Origin: Bacteroidota bacterium
Lineage (GTDB): Bacteria > Bacteroidota > Bacteroidia > Cytophagales > Cyclobacteriaceae
Reading direction: 5' to 3'
Assembly: GCA_018266435.1 (NCBI GenBank)
Contig: JAFEAL010000006.1
Coordinates: forward strand, 141,875-176,686
DNA: 34,812 nucleotides
Positions 8,174 to 16,608 of this stretch are shown piece by piece (position 1 is the stretch's first letter; each line of letters begins with the position of its first letter). The position numbers were made by a program, and so were the translations under genes. The notes under the pieces are model-generated. The model ran no database searches, was not told the DNA's origin, and saw only the letters and a program-made list of their open reading frames with translations.

Positions 8174-10600
8174 TTAAAATTTCGCGTATTTCCGTTTTCT
8201 CCAATAAGACCAGCTTACTCCAAAAGCAATTAATGAAACGATTGGCAAAACTAAGTTTACTACTTGCCAAAATAGTTTTTCGTTTTTGATTTTCTCTTTG
8301 TCCAGCGGGCGGATTTTAACTTCTTTGTTACGCACGCGAATCAGTCCATCGTCATCGACCAGGTAAGCCACCATATTCATCAGTAAATCAGAATTGGCAA
8401 AGGTATATTGTGAGATGGGGTCAAAGCCAAGTGGCTGAGGTTTGTTTTCACGGTAGTTTACATCGTTGCGCGCCATGTCGCCATCGGCTACAACTAATAT
8501 TTTTGTTGGTGTACTTATGTTTTTAAAACCGGTTGTATCTACTCCCTCCGGGGCAAAACGGTTTTTAAAAAGTGAGGTGAATTTTCCTTCGAGCAAATAA
8601 GCTATAGGAATTTTTCCGTCATTGAAATTTCTTTCTTGCAATTGTTTGCGCAAATCATTTATCCCCACTTTTACCGGAGCCGACATTTTTTTTGAATACG
8701 GTGATGAGAATAGAAGCGCAGTCTTTTTGATGCCGGCTGCTTTTACGGTATCAAGGCTGCTCACAAATTTAGTCAGTGTAGCATCCAGGTTGCGTGTGAT
8801 GGGATGATCGGCATATTGGTTGATCAGCGGAAAGAATGGCCACTCCAGTTGCATAATCTGAGGGCGATTTCCGGCTTTGCCCACTACCACCGGGTATTTG
8901 CCGGCTACGCGGTCTTCAATCAGATCGGGGTTGATGCGCACACCATATTTGAAAAGTTGATCATCCAGCTTCAGGTCGTAAGGAAAAGCAAAGTAATCAT
9001 CTCGCGAGGCGCTGTCCATATTGGCTTCTAGTCGGTCGAGTAGAAAAAGCACTTTGCCTCCGTGCATGATGTACTGGTCAAGTTGGTATTTGTCGGCTTG
9101 CGAAAAAGACTGTGTAGGTTTGGCTACAATGACTAATGACAGATTCTCAATTTTTTTCTTATGCGAAAGGGTTACGTGGTAGACCTCATATTGCTCGAGC
9201 AATGAATTATTGAGGCCGGCTATATCCAAACTGTCCAGCTCACCATGACCTTGCAGCAACCCGATTTTTTTTCGGTTAGAATTATTCAGCTTGTAAATGG
9301 CATTAGCCAGTTCATACTCCGTGCCTTCAATAGATTGATTGAGTACGCTTTGTGCATTTTGCGCCCGGTTACCCTTCAGTAACATCACGCCTGTTTCAAA
9401 GCCGCCATAAGAAACCAATGCTCCGGGAAAGACAAACTTTTCTACGCGCTGCCCGTTTTGTGTTTCTATTACATTCATAGGTGTAATTCCTTTGGCAGCC
9501 AGTGCACTCATAAATTCATTGCGCGCTTTTTCCCTCTTTGCCTGTGCCGGATCAGTGAATATGAATTTTACCTTGTTGTTGGAGTAGATGCGAAATTCTT
9601 CCAGCGTTTCCTTCACTGCTTTTTGAAACCGCTTGAATCCCGGGTTGAGATCGCCTTCTAAAAATACTTCTACAAATACTTCGTCATCCAGGTTTTTCAA
9701 TAACTCCCTGGTTTGGGGTTTGATGGTGTAGCGTTTTTCTTCCGTGAGGTCAATCCGGAAAAAATGCATAGACATAACCATATTCAACAAGACTACGAAG
9801 GTCAGCCCATTGGCCAACAAAAGAATATCGCCTGTTCTCAGTTCGTTTATAGCCGATGTATTCAGTCGTGGTGAAGAAGACCACCTCCGGCTTCCGATAA
9901 TGATTTTGGTAAAAAGCAGCACCAGGGCCGTCAGGCTGAGAAAATAGATTACATCACGACTGTCAATCAAGCCTTTGCTCAGGGCTTCGTAATGATAAAG
10001 CACACCCAATTCTTTGATGAACAAAGACTCCTTGCCCACCAGGGTTGACAGGGAGTCAATTCCGGTATAAAAGATGAAACACAAAAACGCGGCTAAAATG
10101 AACGACACAATTTGATTGGTGGTGAGTGAAGAGGAGAGGATTCCGAAACTGCAGAACACAGCGGCTAGTAAACTTAGCCCGATATAAGAGCCGGTTACCC
10201 CCGCAGTGTCAATATTGCCAACGGGGTTGCCCAGTTTGTAAATGGAAAAATAATAGATTAACGAAGGAATGAGCGCCATTAATGTTAATGCCAGAGTCGC
10301 AAAAAATTTTCCCAGCACAATGTCCCAGTCGGTAAGTGGTTTGGTAAGAAGCAACTCTAACGTGCCCAGTTTTTTTTCTTCTGCAAAACTTTTCATAGTG
10401 ATGGCCGGTATCAGAAAAATAAAAACATACGGCCCCATAGAAAACAAGGTGTCCAGGTCGGCAAACCCATAATCGAGTACAGACGTTTCGGGAAAAACCC
10501 AAAGCAGCAGGCCTATGCCTGTAAGAAACACACTCACCACCAGGTAAGCAATGAGTGAATTGAGGTAGCCGGTAAATTCTTTTGCGAAAACGCGAATCAT
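8174..10600 (-). CDS. gldFG: GldF-GldG fusion: ABC permease joined to GldG-like domain
   Basis: One 808-residue frame joins two proteins that are usually separate in Flavobacterium. Residues 1 to about 240 are a GldF-type ABC-2 permease with six hydrophobic segments and the cytoplasmic motif SFAEEKKLGTLELLLTKPL at 71-89. After a short linker (about 241-257) a further helix (about 260-280) starts the GldG-like part, which has the typical FRIDLTEEKRYTI and QTRELLKNLDDEV, a large periplasmic DUF4350/ABC-transporter-associated region, and a final helix at about 770-795 before a basic tail. The start overlaps the gldA stop by four bases (ATGA). In gliding relatives GldA/F/G form an ABC transporter needed for gliding in some species; here motility itself is only inferred. 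Confidence 0.88.
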   Translation of the reverse strand: MIRVFAKEFTGYLNSLIAYLVVSVFLTGIGLLLWVFPETSVLDYGFADLDTLFSMGPYVFIFLIPAITMKSFAEEKKLGTLELLLTKPLTDWDIVLGKFFATLALTLMALIPSLIYYFSIYKLGNPVGNIDTAGVTGSYIGLSLLAAVFCSFGILSSSLTTNQIVSFILAAFLCFIFYTGIDSLSTLVGKESLFIKELGVLYHYEALSKGLIDSRDVIYFLSLTALVLLFTKIIIGSRRWSSSPRLNTSAINELRTGDILLLANGLTFVVLLNMVMSMHFFRIDLTEEKRYTIKPQTRELLKNLDDEVFVEVFLEGDLNPGFKRFQKAVKETLEEFRIYSNNKVKFIFTDPAQAKREKARNEFMSALAAKGITPMNVIETQNGQRVEKFVFPGALVSYGGFETGVMLLKGNRAQNAQSVLNQSIEGTEYELANAIYKLNNSNRKKIGLLQGHGELDSLDIAGLNNSLLEQYEVYHVTLSHKKKIENLSLVIVAKPTQSFSQADKYQLDQYIMHGGKVLFLLDRLEANMDSASRDDYFAFPYDLKLDDQLFKYGVRINPDLIEDRVAGKYPVVVGKAGNRPQIMQLEWPFFPLINQYADHPITRNLDATLTKFVSSLDTVKAAGIKKTALLFSSPYSKKMSAPVKVGINDLRKQLQERNFNDGKIPIAYLLEGKFTSLFKNRFAPEGVDTTGFKNISTPTKILVVADGDMARNDVNYRENKPQPLGFDPISQYTFANSDLLMNMVAYLVDDDGLIRVRNKEVKIRPLDKEKIKNEKLFWQVVNLVLPIVSLIAFGVSWSYWRKRKYAKF

Positions 10601-11517
10601 GCCGTGGCGTCAGTGGTGAGTGAACGAAAAATTTCTTCCATTGAGTTTTCTTCCTGCCTCAGGCTGATGAGCGAAATATTTTTTTGCGAAGCAAACTGAA
10701 TAAGCGCAGGGCGTACGTCTGTATGGATTTTAGTGTGAATATGGTATTGATTGCCTTTTTTAATCACTTTTTCTACTCCGCTCAACGCAGATAAATCGGT
10801 TTCGGCAATAGGTTCTTTAAACTCCACAATGATCACAGGCTGATTTTCAGTATTGCCCATCAGGTTTTTAAGCGAATCATCAGCTACAATCTTTCCTTTA
10901 TTGATGATGATGGCGCGGTCGCACAAGGCTTGCACCTCCTGCATGATGTGCGTAGAGAAAATCACGGTTTTGTTTTGGCTGATCTGCCGGATCAGTTTTC
11001 TGATTTCTACAATTTGGTTGGGATCAAGCCCGGTGGTGGGTTCGTCTAAAATCAAAACCGGTGGATTGTGAATCAGTGCCTGTGCTAACCCAACCCGCTG
11101 GCGATAACCTTTAGAGAGCGATCCGATCAGTTTATTTTGTTCTACTTCGAGCCCGCATAAGGAAATCATTTCTTGTATTCGTGATTTTAATTGTGAAAAC
11201 GGAATCTGATAAACTTTTCCGATAAACCCCAGGTATTCGTGTACGTACATATCCAGGTAAAGCGGGTTGTGCTCGGGCAGGTAGCCAATAATTTTTTTTA
11301 CCCGCATCGGCTGCTCGGCCACGTTCAATCCATCCACCAATATTTCACCGCTGGTTGCCGGAATAAAGCCGGTGGCAATTTTCATGGTAGTAGACTTTCC
11401 TGCTCCGTTTGGCCCCAGAAACCCAACAATTTCACCTTTGTTTATAGTAAAAGAGATATCGTCCACTGCCTTTTGCTGGCCATAAACTTTGCTGAGATGG
11501 TTGACCTGTAATGACAT
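10597..11517 (-). CDS. gldA: Gliding-type ABC transporter ATP-binding protein GldA
   Basis: A 306-residue ATPase with Walker A GPNGAGKST (35-43), signature LSKGYRQR (134-141), Walker B LILDEPTTGLD (155-165) and the switch His190 in FSTH. The C-terminal ~90 residues form the extra domain seen in GldA/NatA-type proteins and end in EEIFRSLT, as in GldA. Gene order gldA, gldFG, DUF4340 with ATGA overlap to the permease supports one ABC complex in the inner membrane. A possible -7 box (TATTTTTG read on the minus strand, plus coordinates 11525-11532) sits just upstream, implying a very short leader. The substrate is unknown. Confidence 0.9.
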   Translation of the reverse strand: MSLQVNHLSKVYGQQKAVDDISFTINKGEIVGFLGPNGAGKSTTMKIATGFIPATSGEILVDGLNVAEQPMRVKKIIGYLPEHNPLYLDMYVHEYLGFIGKVYQIPFSQLKSRIQEMISLCGLEVEQNKLIGSLSKGYRQRVGLAQALIHNPPVLILDEPTTGLDPNQIVEIRKLIRQISQNKTVIFSTHIMQEVQALCDRAIIINKGKIVADDSLKNLMGNTENQPVIIVEFKEPIAETDLSALSGVEKVIKKGNQYHIHTKIHTDVRPALIQFASQKNISLISLRQEENSMEEIFRSLTTDATA

Positions 11518-11524
11518 ACTGCGG

Positions 11525-11532
11525 CAAAAATA
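11525..11532 (-). promoter_or_regulatory. Possible -7 promoter box of the gldA operon
   Basis: Read on the minus strand this is TATTTTTG, a full match to TAnnTTTG. No TTG lies 19-21 bases upstream, so only half of the promoter is supported. It would start RNA within a few bases of the gldA ATG. Confidence 0.3.
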
Positions 11533-11690
11533 CGAAATTGATTTTTGGGTGAAAGGCGGATGTCAAGAGAGCCGGATAAATGTTAAGGACTTCTTAAAAA
11601 ATGATTACCTAATGCCAATTTTGCTGATGTATTGCCATTGGAAGTAAAACTGCTTTTACAGAAATTTGTCGCTCACTATATTTTCGTTGT

Positions 11691-13169
11691 ATGAAACTCA
11701 AACTGGTAGTTGTTTTTTTGTTGATTAGTTCATTTGCTTTTTCGCAAGACGGATACAAAATCAATTTTAAAATTAAGTCATGGAAAGATACCACAGTTTA
11801 CCTAGGCAGTTACGTAGGCGAAAGCACGGTACTGATGGATACCACTCAGGTTAAGAACGGGTTGTTTGTGTTCGATGGCAAAAAGCCGTTGCCGCAAGGT
11901 GTTTATTTTTTGGTATTGGCCAAGAATAAACTCTTTGAATTTATCGTAGGCAAAAATCAGTTTTTTACACTCGAAACCAACTCAACCGGGTATTTAAAAA
12001 TTGATGAATACATTGCCAACATGACGGTGAAAAACGATGAAGACAACAAACTCTTCCACGAAAACATTACCTACAACATTGAGCGAAACAAAGAAGTAGA
12101 ACCCTTCATTAAAATACTAAAAGATACCACACTTAAGGAAGATCAGAAAAAAGAAGCCCGGGCAGAATTTTCAAAAATAAACGAAAAAGTGATGGCCCAC
12201 CAAAAAGAAATAATTGAAAAATACCCCCTCACACTGACTGCCCGGATGATGAAAGCAACACTGCCGGTTACGGTTCCTGATCCACCCAAAAAAGCAGATG
12301 GTACGATCGACTCAACTTTTCAGTTCAGGTACTACCGAAAACATTTCTTCGATCACTTTGATCTGACTGACGAGGCAATGATCCACCTGCCACAACCGAT
12401 GTACCAGGAAAAACTGAAAGAATACCTGACCAAACTTTTTGTTCAGACACCTGATAGCGTAACACAAGCAATAAATGAACTAGCCACACACGTTAAGCCG
12501 AATAAAGAAACTTATAAATACCTGATATGGAGTTGCATGTTTTTGTACCAACAACCTGAGATCATGGGGTTAGACGAAGTATTTGTTAAGTTGTATGACC
12601 AATATTTTGCTTCGGGCGAAATGGATTATTGGGCAAATGCCAAGTTGAAACAAACAGTAAAGGAGTATGCCGATAAAATCCGATCGTGTATGCTGGGGCG
12701 AAAAGGCTCCAACCTGATTATGCAAGATGCCAACTTCCAGCCCAAATCCATGTACGATATCAAAGCCAAGTACACGATTTTATTTATTTTTCGTCCCGAC
12801 TGCGGGCATTGCCGCGAAGAAACACCGAAACTGGTTGAGTTTTATACCAAGAACAAAGCCAAATACAATTTGGAAGTGTATGCCGTAGCCACTGACACAT
12901 CTATGAAAATGATGCGCGAGTTTATCAAAGAATTTAAAACCCCCTGGATTACGGTAAATGGCCCGCGCAGCTATATTAAAGAACACTTCAGCAAGTTATA
13001 TTATGCAGATACTACGCCCAGTACCTACATTCTGGACGACAAAAAAATAATTATAGCCAAGAAAATCCCCATCAAACAAATTGATGATTTTTTGACCCGG
13101 CACGAGAAATTTTTACAGATGAAAAAAACCAAGGCAGGAAGTGCCGCCAAAGGAACGACAGGTCAGTAG
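11691..13169 (+). CDS. Exported thioredoxin-like protein (DUF4369/DUF5106 type)
   Basis: A 492-residue protein with a signal peptide (MKLKLVVVFLLISSFAFSQ). About residues 20-110 form a DUF4369-like beta domain (DTTVYLGSYVGESTVLMDTT). A helical DUF5106-like middle (about 120-340) precedes a C-terminal thioredoxin fold (about 345-470), with the redox centre Cys371-Gly-His-Cys374 in FRPDCGHCREE and the cis-proline region TTPSTY. This architecture is common in Bacteroidota and belongs with TlpA/ResA-like periplasmic thiol oxidoreductases. The CGHC centre is the one found in PDI. It is a single gene divergent from the gldA operon; the partner or substrate is unknown. The C-terminus is lysine-rich and low in complexity. 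Confidence 0.85.
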   Translation: MKLKLVVVFLLISSFAFSQDGYKINFKIKSWKDTTVYLGSYVGESTVLMDTTQVKNGLFVFDGKKPLPQGVYFLVLAKNKLFEFIVGKNQFFTLETNSTGYLKIDEYIANMTVKNDEDNKLFHENITYNIERNKEVEPFIKILKDTTLKEDQKKEARAEFSKINEKVMAHQKEIIEKYPLTLTARMMKATLPVTVPDPPKKADGTIDSTFQFRYYRKHFFDHFDLTDEAMIHLPQPMYQEKLKEYLTKLFVQTPDSVTQAINELATHVKPNKETYKYLIWSCMFLYQQPEIMGLDEVFVKLYDQYFASGEMDYWANAKLKQTVKEYADKIRSCMLGRKGSNLIMQDANFQPKSMYDIKAKYTILFIFRPDCGHCREETPKLVEFYTKNKAKYNLEVYAVATDTSMKMMREFIKEFKTPWITVNGPRSYIKEHFSKLYYADTTPSTYILDDKKIIIAKKIPIKQIDDFLTRHEKFLQMKKTKAGSAAKGTTGQ

Positions 13170-13221
13170 ATAGTATGCCGGATAAAACTTGCCACACTTT
13201 TCCGGGTATAAAAAAATAAAA

Positions 13222-13229
13222 TATATTTG
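13222..13229 (+). promoter_or_regulatory. -7 promoter box for tRNA-Ala
   Basis: TATATTTG matches TAnnTTTG exactly and ends 11 bases before the tRNA. The expected upstream TTG is replaced by a T-rich TTTTC at the right distance, so the -33 element is weak. Confidence 0.45.
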
Positions 13230-13240
13230 CACCCTCATTA

Positions 13241-13314
13241 GGGGGATTAGCTCAGCTGGCTAGAGCGCTTCCATGGCATGGAAGAGGTCATCGGTTCGAA
13301 TCCGATATTCTCCA
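13241..13314 (+). tRNA. tRNA-Ala (anticodon GGC)
   Basis: The sequence folds as a complete cloverleaf. The acceptor stem GGGGGAT pairs with ATTCTCC (two G-U pairs). The D arm holds AGCTCAGCTGGCTAGAGC. The anticodon stem CTTCC/GGAAG encloses the loop ATGGCAT, so the anticodon is GGC (alanine, codon GCC). The T arm ATCGG-TTCGAAT-CCGAT is perfect. The discriminator is A at 13314 and is followed by CTA, so CCA is not encoded and must be added after transcription. A good -7 promoter box lies at 13222-13229. Confidence 0.96.
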
Positions 13315-13385
13315 CTACAACCTAATGCTGGTATCGGGTTATTCTAAACTGATACCCAAAACAGTTATGGCTGGTTAATGACCAG

Positions 13386-15428
13386 CTACTTCACCGTAGG
13401 AAAGGCAGATATTCTCAGTCGTGCAGCCCCCATCGGAACAAGGGTGATCGTTTCTTCCGGTTCGCCCGAAGCTATCGGGCTTGCTGGAAGTTCTCCGCAC
13501 AAATCATATTGATCGATGACCCACGATGGAATTTTCTTGGCTGTCGTTTTGATTTCGATAGGTACTGAAGAAAGTGTGAAAGGAAAATCATCTTTTGGCC
13601 AGGGCTTTCTCACCACCGAAAAATTTTTCTCCATTTCAGCCGGGTTACCGATTAAGCCATAATTCCAGTCACTCGTTGGATGTATTTCATACGATGGCCA
13701 TTGAGAAGGATCAGAATTCTCCTGCCATTTTGAATCATGCTGTGCCGTTTGCTTACTGTCTATGCGTACATAGTTTTCTTTGATTTTTAAAGAGTAAGTC
13801 AACGGGCCCCGGTCAACGCTCACACTATTTTTATTGGTTGCCCAGGTTCTGATTTTTATTTTCATCGGAAACTCCAGGTAGATCTGGTCATTGTTTTTCC
13901 ACTCACGATCTAACTTTACATATTGGCCGGCCGAAACCGATGTGGCTACGGGGTCATTGCCTACCCTGATTTTTGCATTGGAACACCAGGCCGGTATGCG
14001 CAGGTAAATAGGGAAACGGACTGACTTAGTTAGGCCCAACTTCAGGCTGATCGTTTCATCAAAAGGGTAAAGGGTATGCTCACGGATGGATACCTGAGTT
14101 TCACCGGCAACGGTGGCTTTCACTTCGCTTGCTGAATACATCACTGCGGCAATACCCTTGTCGGCTGTTGCCATCCATAAATTTTCTGCAAAGTAAATCC
14201 AACCACTGGTGTGGTTGTGCTGGCAGCAGCGGCTGCTAAAGGGGTTCATGTTAAGGTGCGGCCCGGGGTTGTCAATGCCCGGGTGATGGTTTTTGCTGTC
14301 GCTCACTACCATGTTGGGTGCGGTGAGATACCGAAGAGACCTGTAATCAGGCATAAAGGCAGCCGGGAACGTATTGAATGCCACGTCTTCGCAGTTTTCG
14401 GCCCAGAGCGGATCGCCCGTGATGCGCAGCATAATTTCATCGGAGGTCATCTGCTCTACCATGCCGCAAGTTTCAATGGCTTGTCGTGGGTCAGTGTATC
14501 CTTTGCGCGAGTTTTCATCTCCACCCCACATACCCCCCGGCACTTGTCCGTACATTTCACGAATGAAACTCTGGTTGTCGTAGCTGGCTTGCAGGTCAGT
14601 AGGGTCACCGCTTTGCTGATAAAAAGTAGCCGGCTCGCGAAAGCATTGAGCTATGTTTACGTTATGCCAATTGGGCAACCAGTTTTTCAATTTCCAGTTA
14701 GCGGTATTGCGATGTATTTTTTCTGCCAGCGTGAACAGCCATTTTTCTTTGGTGATGTTGTAGAGCCAATACACGCTGTACAGGTTATCGCCACCGCGAC
14801 TGTTTTCCCAATAATCAGTGAGAAAGTCATTTTCGGGAATGGATAACTGCCATTTGAAATACCGGGTCATGTGTGAGATCACACGCGGATCATTGCTATG
14901 TTCATAATAAGATTGGAGCACAAACAGCATCAGCATTTGCGCCCATAAATCGCGCTTGCCGGTAGTGTTTCGGATAATGTACGGGCCGAAATCGCCATTG
15001 TCGCGCTGACTGTTCAGGGTGCCGTTGATCCAGACCATCGCTTCATCAATCATTTTTTTGTCGTTCAACACATAGCCCATATTGGCGTAGCCCTTTAGCC
15101 AATAGGGCAATTCTTCCCAACCCCAGTCACCTTTGCCGTCTTTGTTGAGCCAGGCATTGTTTTTTTTGTTGAGCCAGGCGCTGATTTCGCCCAAGTGCCC
15201 GGCTAAACCTTCGCGTTCCAGTTCAAGATTTTTTTTAAGCCACCCTTGTGGAATGACTGAGCCCACTGGCAGTTTAACTAAGTGCTGCGACTTGAGCGGA
15301 GGCTGATTGGTTGGGTAATAGGGGTTGAGTTGATCGTTGGGCGGTGTTTGAACGGTTGTGGCCCATGATTGTGAATGGACATGAAAAGAAAATAGGATTA
15401 ACACTGCGGATATACTATTCTTTATCAT
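13386..15428 (-). CDS. GH127-like beta-L-arabinofuranosidase family protein
   Basis: A 680-residue secreted glycosidase of the DUF1680/GH127 family with a signal peptide (MIKNSISAVLILFSFHVHS). The zinc-cysteine catalytic centre known from HypBA1 (Glu338, Cys340, Cys417, Cys418) is visible: Glu319-Thr-Cys321 in ETCGMVE, and Cys401-Cys402 in RCCQHN. Spacing between the two motifs is close to that in HypBA1 (80 versus 77). An (alpha/alpha)6-barrel N-terminal region and a beta-rich C-terminal region are expected. Substrate could be beta-L-arabinofuranosides or another furanoside; related families GH137, GH142 and GH146 exist. It starts four bases after the cutC stop, so both are probably co-transcribed. 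A 6-bp hairpin (13370-13386) overlaps its stop codon. Confidence 0.85.
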   Translation of the reverse strand: MIKNSISAVLILFSFHVHSQSWATTVQTPPNDQLNPYYPTNQPPLKSQHLVKLPVGSVIPQGWLKKNLELEREGLAGHLGEISAWLNKKNNAWLNKDGKGDWGWEELPYWLKGYANMGYVLNDKKMIDEAMVWINGTLNSQRDNGDFGPYIIRNTTGKRDLWAQMLMLFVLQSYYEHSNDPRVISHMTRYFKWQLSIPENDFLTDYWENSRGGDNLYSVYWLYNITKEKWLFTLAEKIHRNTANWKLKNWLPNWHNVNIAQCFREPATFYQQSGDPTDLQASYDNQSFIREMYGQVPGGMWGGDENSRKGYTDPRQAIETCGMVEQMTSDEIMLRITGDPLWAENCEDVAFNTFPAAFMPDYRSLRYLTAPNMVVSDSKNHHPGIDNPGPHLNMNPFSSRCCQHNHTSGWIYFAENLWMATADKGIAAVMYSASEVKATVAGETQVSIREHTLYPFDETISLKLGLTKSVRFPIYLRIPAWCSNAKIRVGNDPVATSVSAGQYVKLDREWKNNDQIYLEFPMKIKIRTWATNKNSVSVDRGPLTYSLKIKENYVRIDSKQTAQHDSKWQENSDPSQWPSYEIHPTSDWNYGLIGNPAEMEKNFSVVRKPWPKDDFPFTLSSVPIEIKTTAKKIPSWVIDQYDLCGELPASPIASGEPEETITLVPMGAARLRISAFPTVK

Positions 15429-15432
15429 CGGA

Positions 15433-16176
15433 TTAAAAAGATTGTTCAGCTAAAGTTCTCATTTTTTTTATCCGTTCCGGATCGACCGACCTCAGTTTAT
15501 ATTCCCCGCCCTCGTCATCGCCCATACCGGCAATGGCTGGGTTGCGAAAGGTCATTTCGCTTTCGCGGAATTTTGTAGCTGAAAAATGAATTTCAGTGGC
15601 GCTCGTTTTTTTTACAATTTCTTGCACGGTATTCTCATTTACACCTGATCCAGGCATGATGGCAATCCGGCCATTGGCTTTTTTGATTAATTCAGCGATG
15701 AGGTCAATTCCTTTCAGGGCTTGTGTCTGTTGGCCTGAGGTAAGAATCCTGTCAAAACCAACATCAATACAGTCTTCTAAGGCTTCAAACGGGTTACGCG
15801 TCATGTCAAAGGCACGGTGGCAGGTAACTTTTAGCGGCCGTGCCCGATCGATCAACTCTTTGCATCTTTTTTTATCGATGCGTCCGTCAGGGGTCAAAAT
15901 TCCCAAGACAACTCCGTCCACGCTTATTTTTTGGCATTGATCAATGTCGCGTTTCATGGAGTGAAATTCATAATTAGAATATTGGAAATCGCCACCGCGC
16001 GGACGGATCATGACGAATACATCGATGTTCAGGTTTTGCCTTACGTTTTCTATGGTTCCGTACGAGGGGGTGGTGCCGCCTTCGGCCGGATTATCGCACA
16101 GTTCAATACGGTCGGCACGGCCTTCCTGGGCTTTGAGTGCTGATTCAATGTTGTACACTACAATTTCGATGGTCAT
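15433..16176 (-). CDS. cutC: CutC family protein (copper homeostasis-type TIM barrel)
   Basis: A 247-residue CutC protein: IEIVVYNIESALKAQEGRADRIELC at the start, RPRGGDFQYS, DGVVLGILTPDG, KVTCHRAFDMT and DRILTSGQQTQALKG are all family hallmarks of the CutC TIM barrel. It was linked to copper tolerance in E. coli, but the true activity is disputed. It lies just upstream of the GH127-like gene with four bases between them. The ATG at 16176 directly follows the remains of a broken gene (16182-16584). No copper gene is nearby, so the context points to carbohydrate metabolism at least as much as to copper (inference). Confidence 0.92.
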   Translation of the reverse strand: MTIEIVVYNIESALKAQEGRADRIELCDNPAEGGTTPSYGTIENVRQNLNIDVFVMIRPRGGDFQYSNYEFHSMKRDIDQCQKISVDGVVLGILTPDGRIDKKRCKELIDRARPLKVTCHRAFDMTRNPFEALEDCIDVGFDRILTSGQQTQALKGIDLIAELIKKANGRIAIMPGSGVNENTVQEIVKKTSATEIHFSATKFRESEMTFRNPAIAGMGDDEGGEYKLRSVDPERIKKMRTLAEQSF

Positions 16177-16181
16177 GGGTC

Positions 16182-16584
16182 TTACAGTTTCGGAAAGTAC
16201 CGGTAAATGTCTTGTCGGTTCAACACCTTGGCAAACTCAGTCATATTTTCAACCATGAAAATATCGATGTGATATTTTCCAATTGAATTTGAGCGATTGA
16301 GTTTATCGTCTTTACAGGTTTAATGGCTGGGGTAATTGCATTTCTTACAGATTGAATATGATCAGGGTTGCGATTGAACGTAGAGAGAAACTCAACCCGC
16401 ATCAGCATCTCGTTTTTTTTATGATAGTTTTTTCTGATACTCTTTTTGTGCGGCCTGCTTCTTGCATCGTAATCGCTGATTCTAAATTTTCTTTGTCTTC
16501 AATTGAAATTTTTTTGACAGGTGTTCCCAACGTATTCATCAGGTCGAAAATTAATTTCAATTCTTTTTTATTGAGCAGTGACAA
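16182..16584 (-). pseudogene. Frameshifted relic of a small gene, family unknown
   Basis: On the minus strand three partial frames run end to end. From 16584 (a TTG with a stop just before it) about 60 codons begin LLNKKELKLIFDLMN and end at a run of eight A. Shifting one base there continues as NEMLMRVEFLSTFNRNP...PAIKPVKTINSL. A second shift near 16295 continues as YHIDIFMVENMTEFAKVL and ends in RQDIYRYFPKL at the stop 16182-16184, five bases before cutC. Joined, this gives a plausible protein of about 135 residues. I do not recognise the family. Either the gene is decaying or the assembly has indels, one of them at a homopolymer. Confidence 0.5.
16243..16264. repeat. Inverted repeat upstream of cutC
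   Basis: ATATTTTC at 16243-16250 and GAAAATAT at 16257-16264 form a perfect 8-bp inverted repeat around a 6-base loop. A third copy, ATATTTTC, follows at 16272-16279. It lies 67-88 bases before the cutC start, within the gene relic. It could be an operator or a chance AT-rich feature. Confidence 0.35.
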
Positions 16585-16608
16585 CCGATTTTACTAAGCC
16601 AAAGTTAA

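Noticed and set aside
13321-13386. Terminator after tRNA-Ala
   Set aside because: GGTATC/GATACC and GCTGGT/ACCAGC inverted repeats exist but neither is followed by a U-run on a useful strand.
14211-14846. 211-codon plus-strand frame opposite the GH127-like gene
   Set aside because: It lies fully antisense to a gene with visible catalytic motifs; its composition shows no known family, signal or ribosome site.
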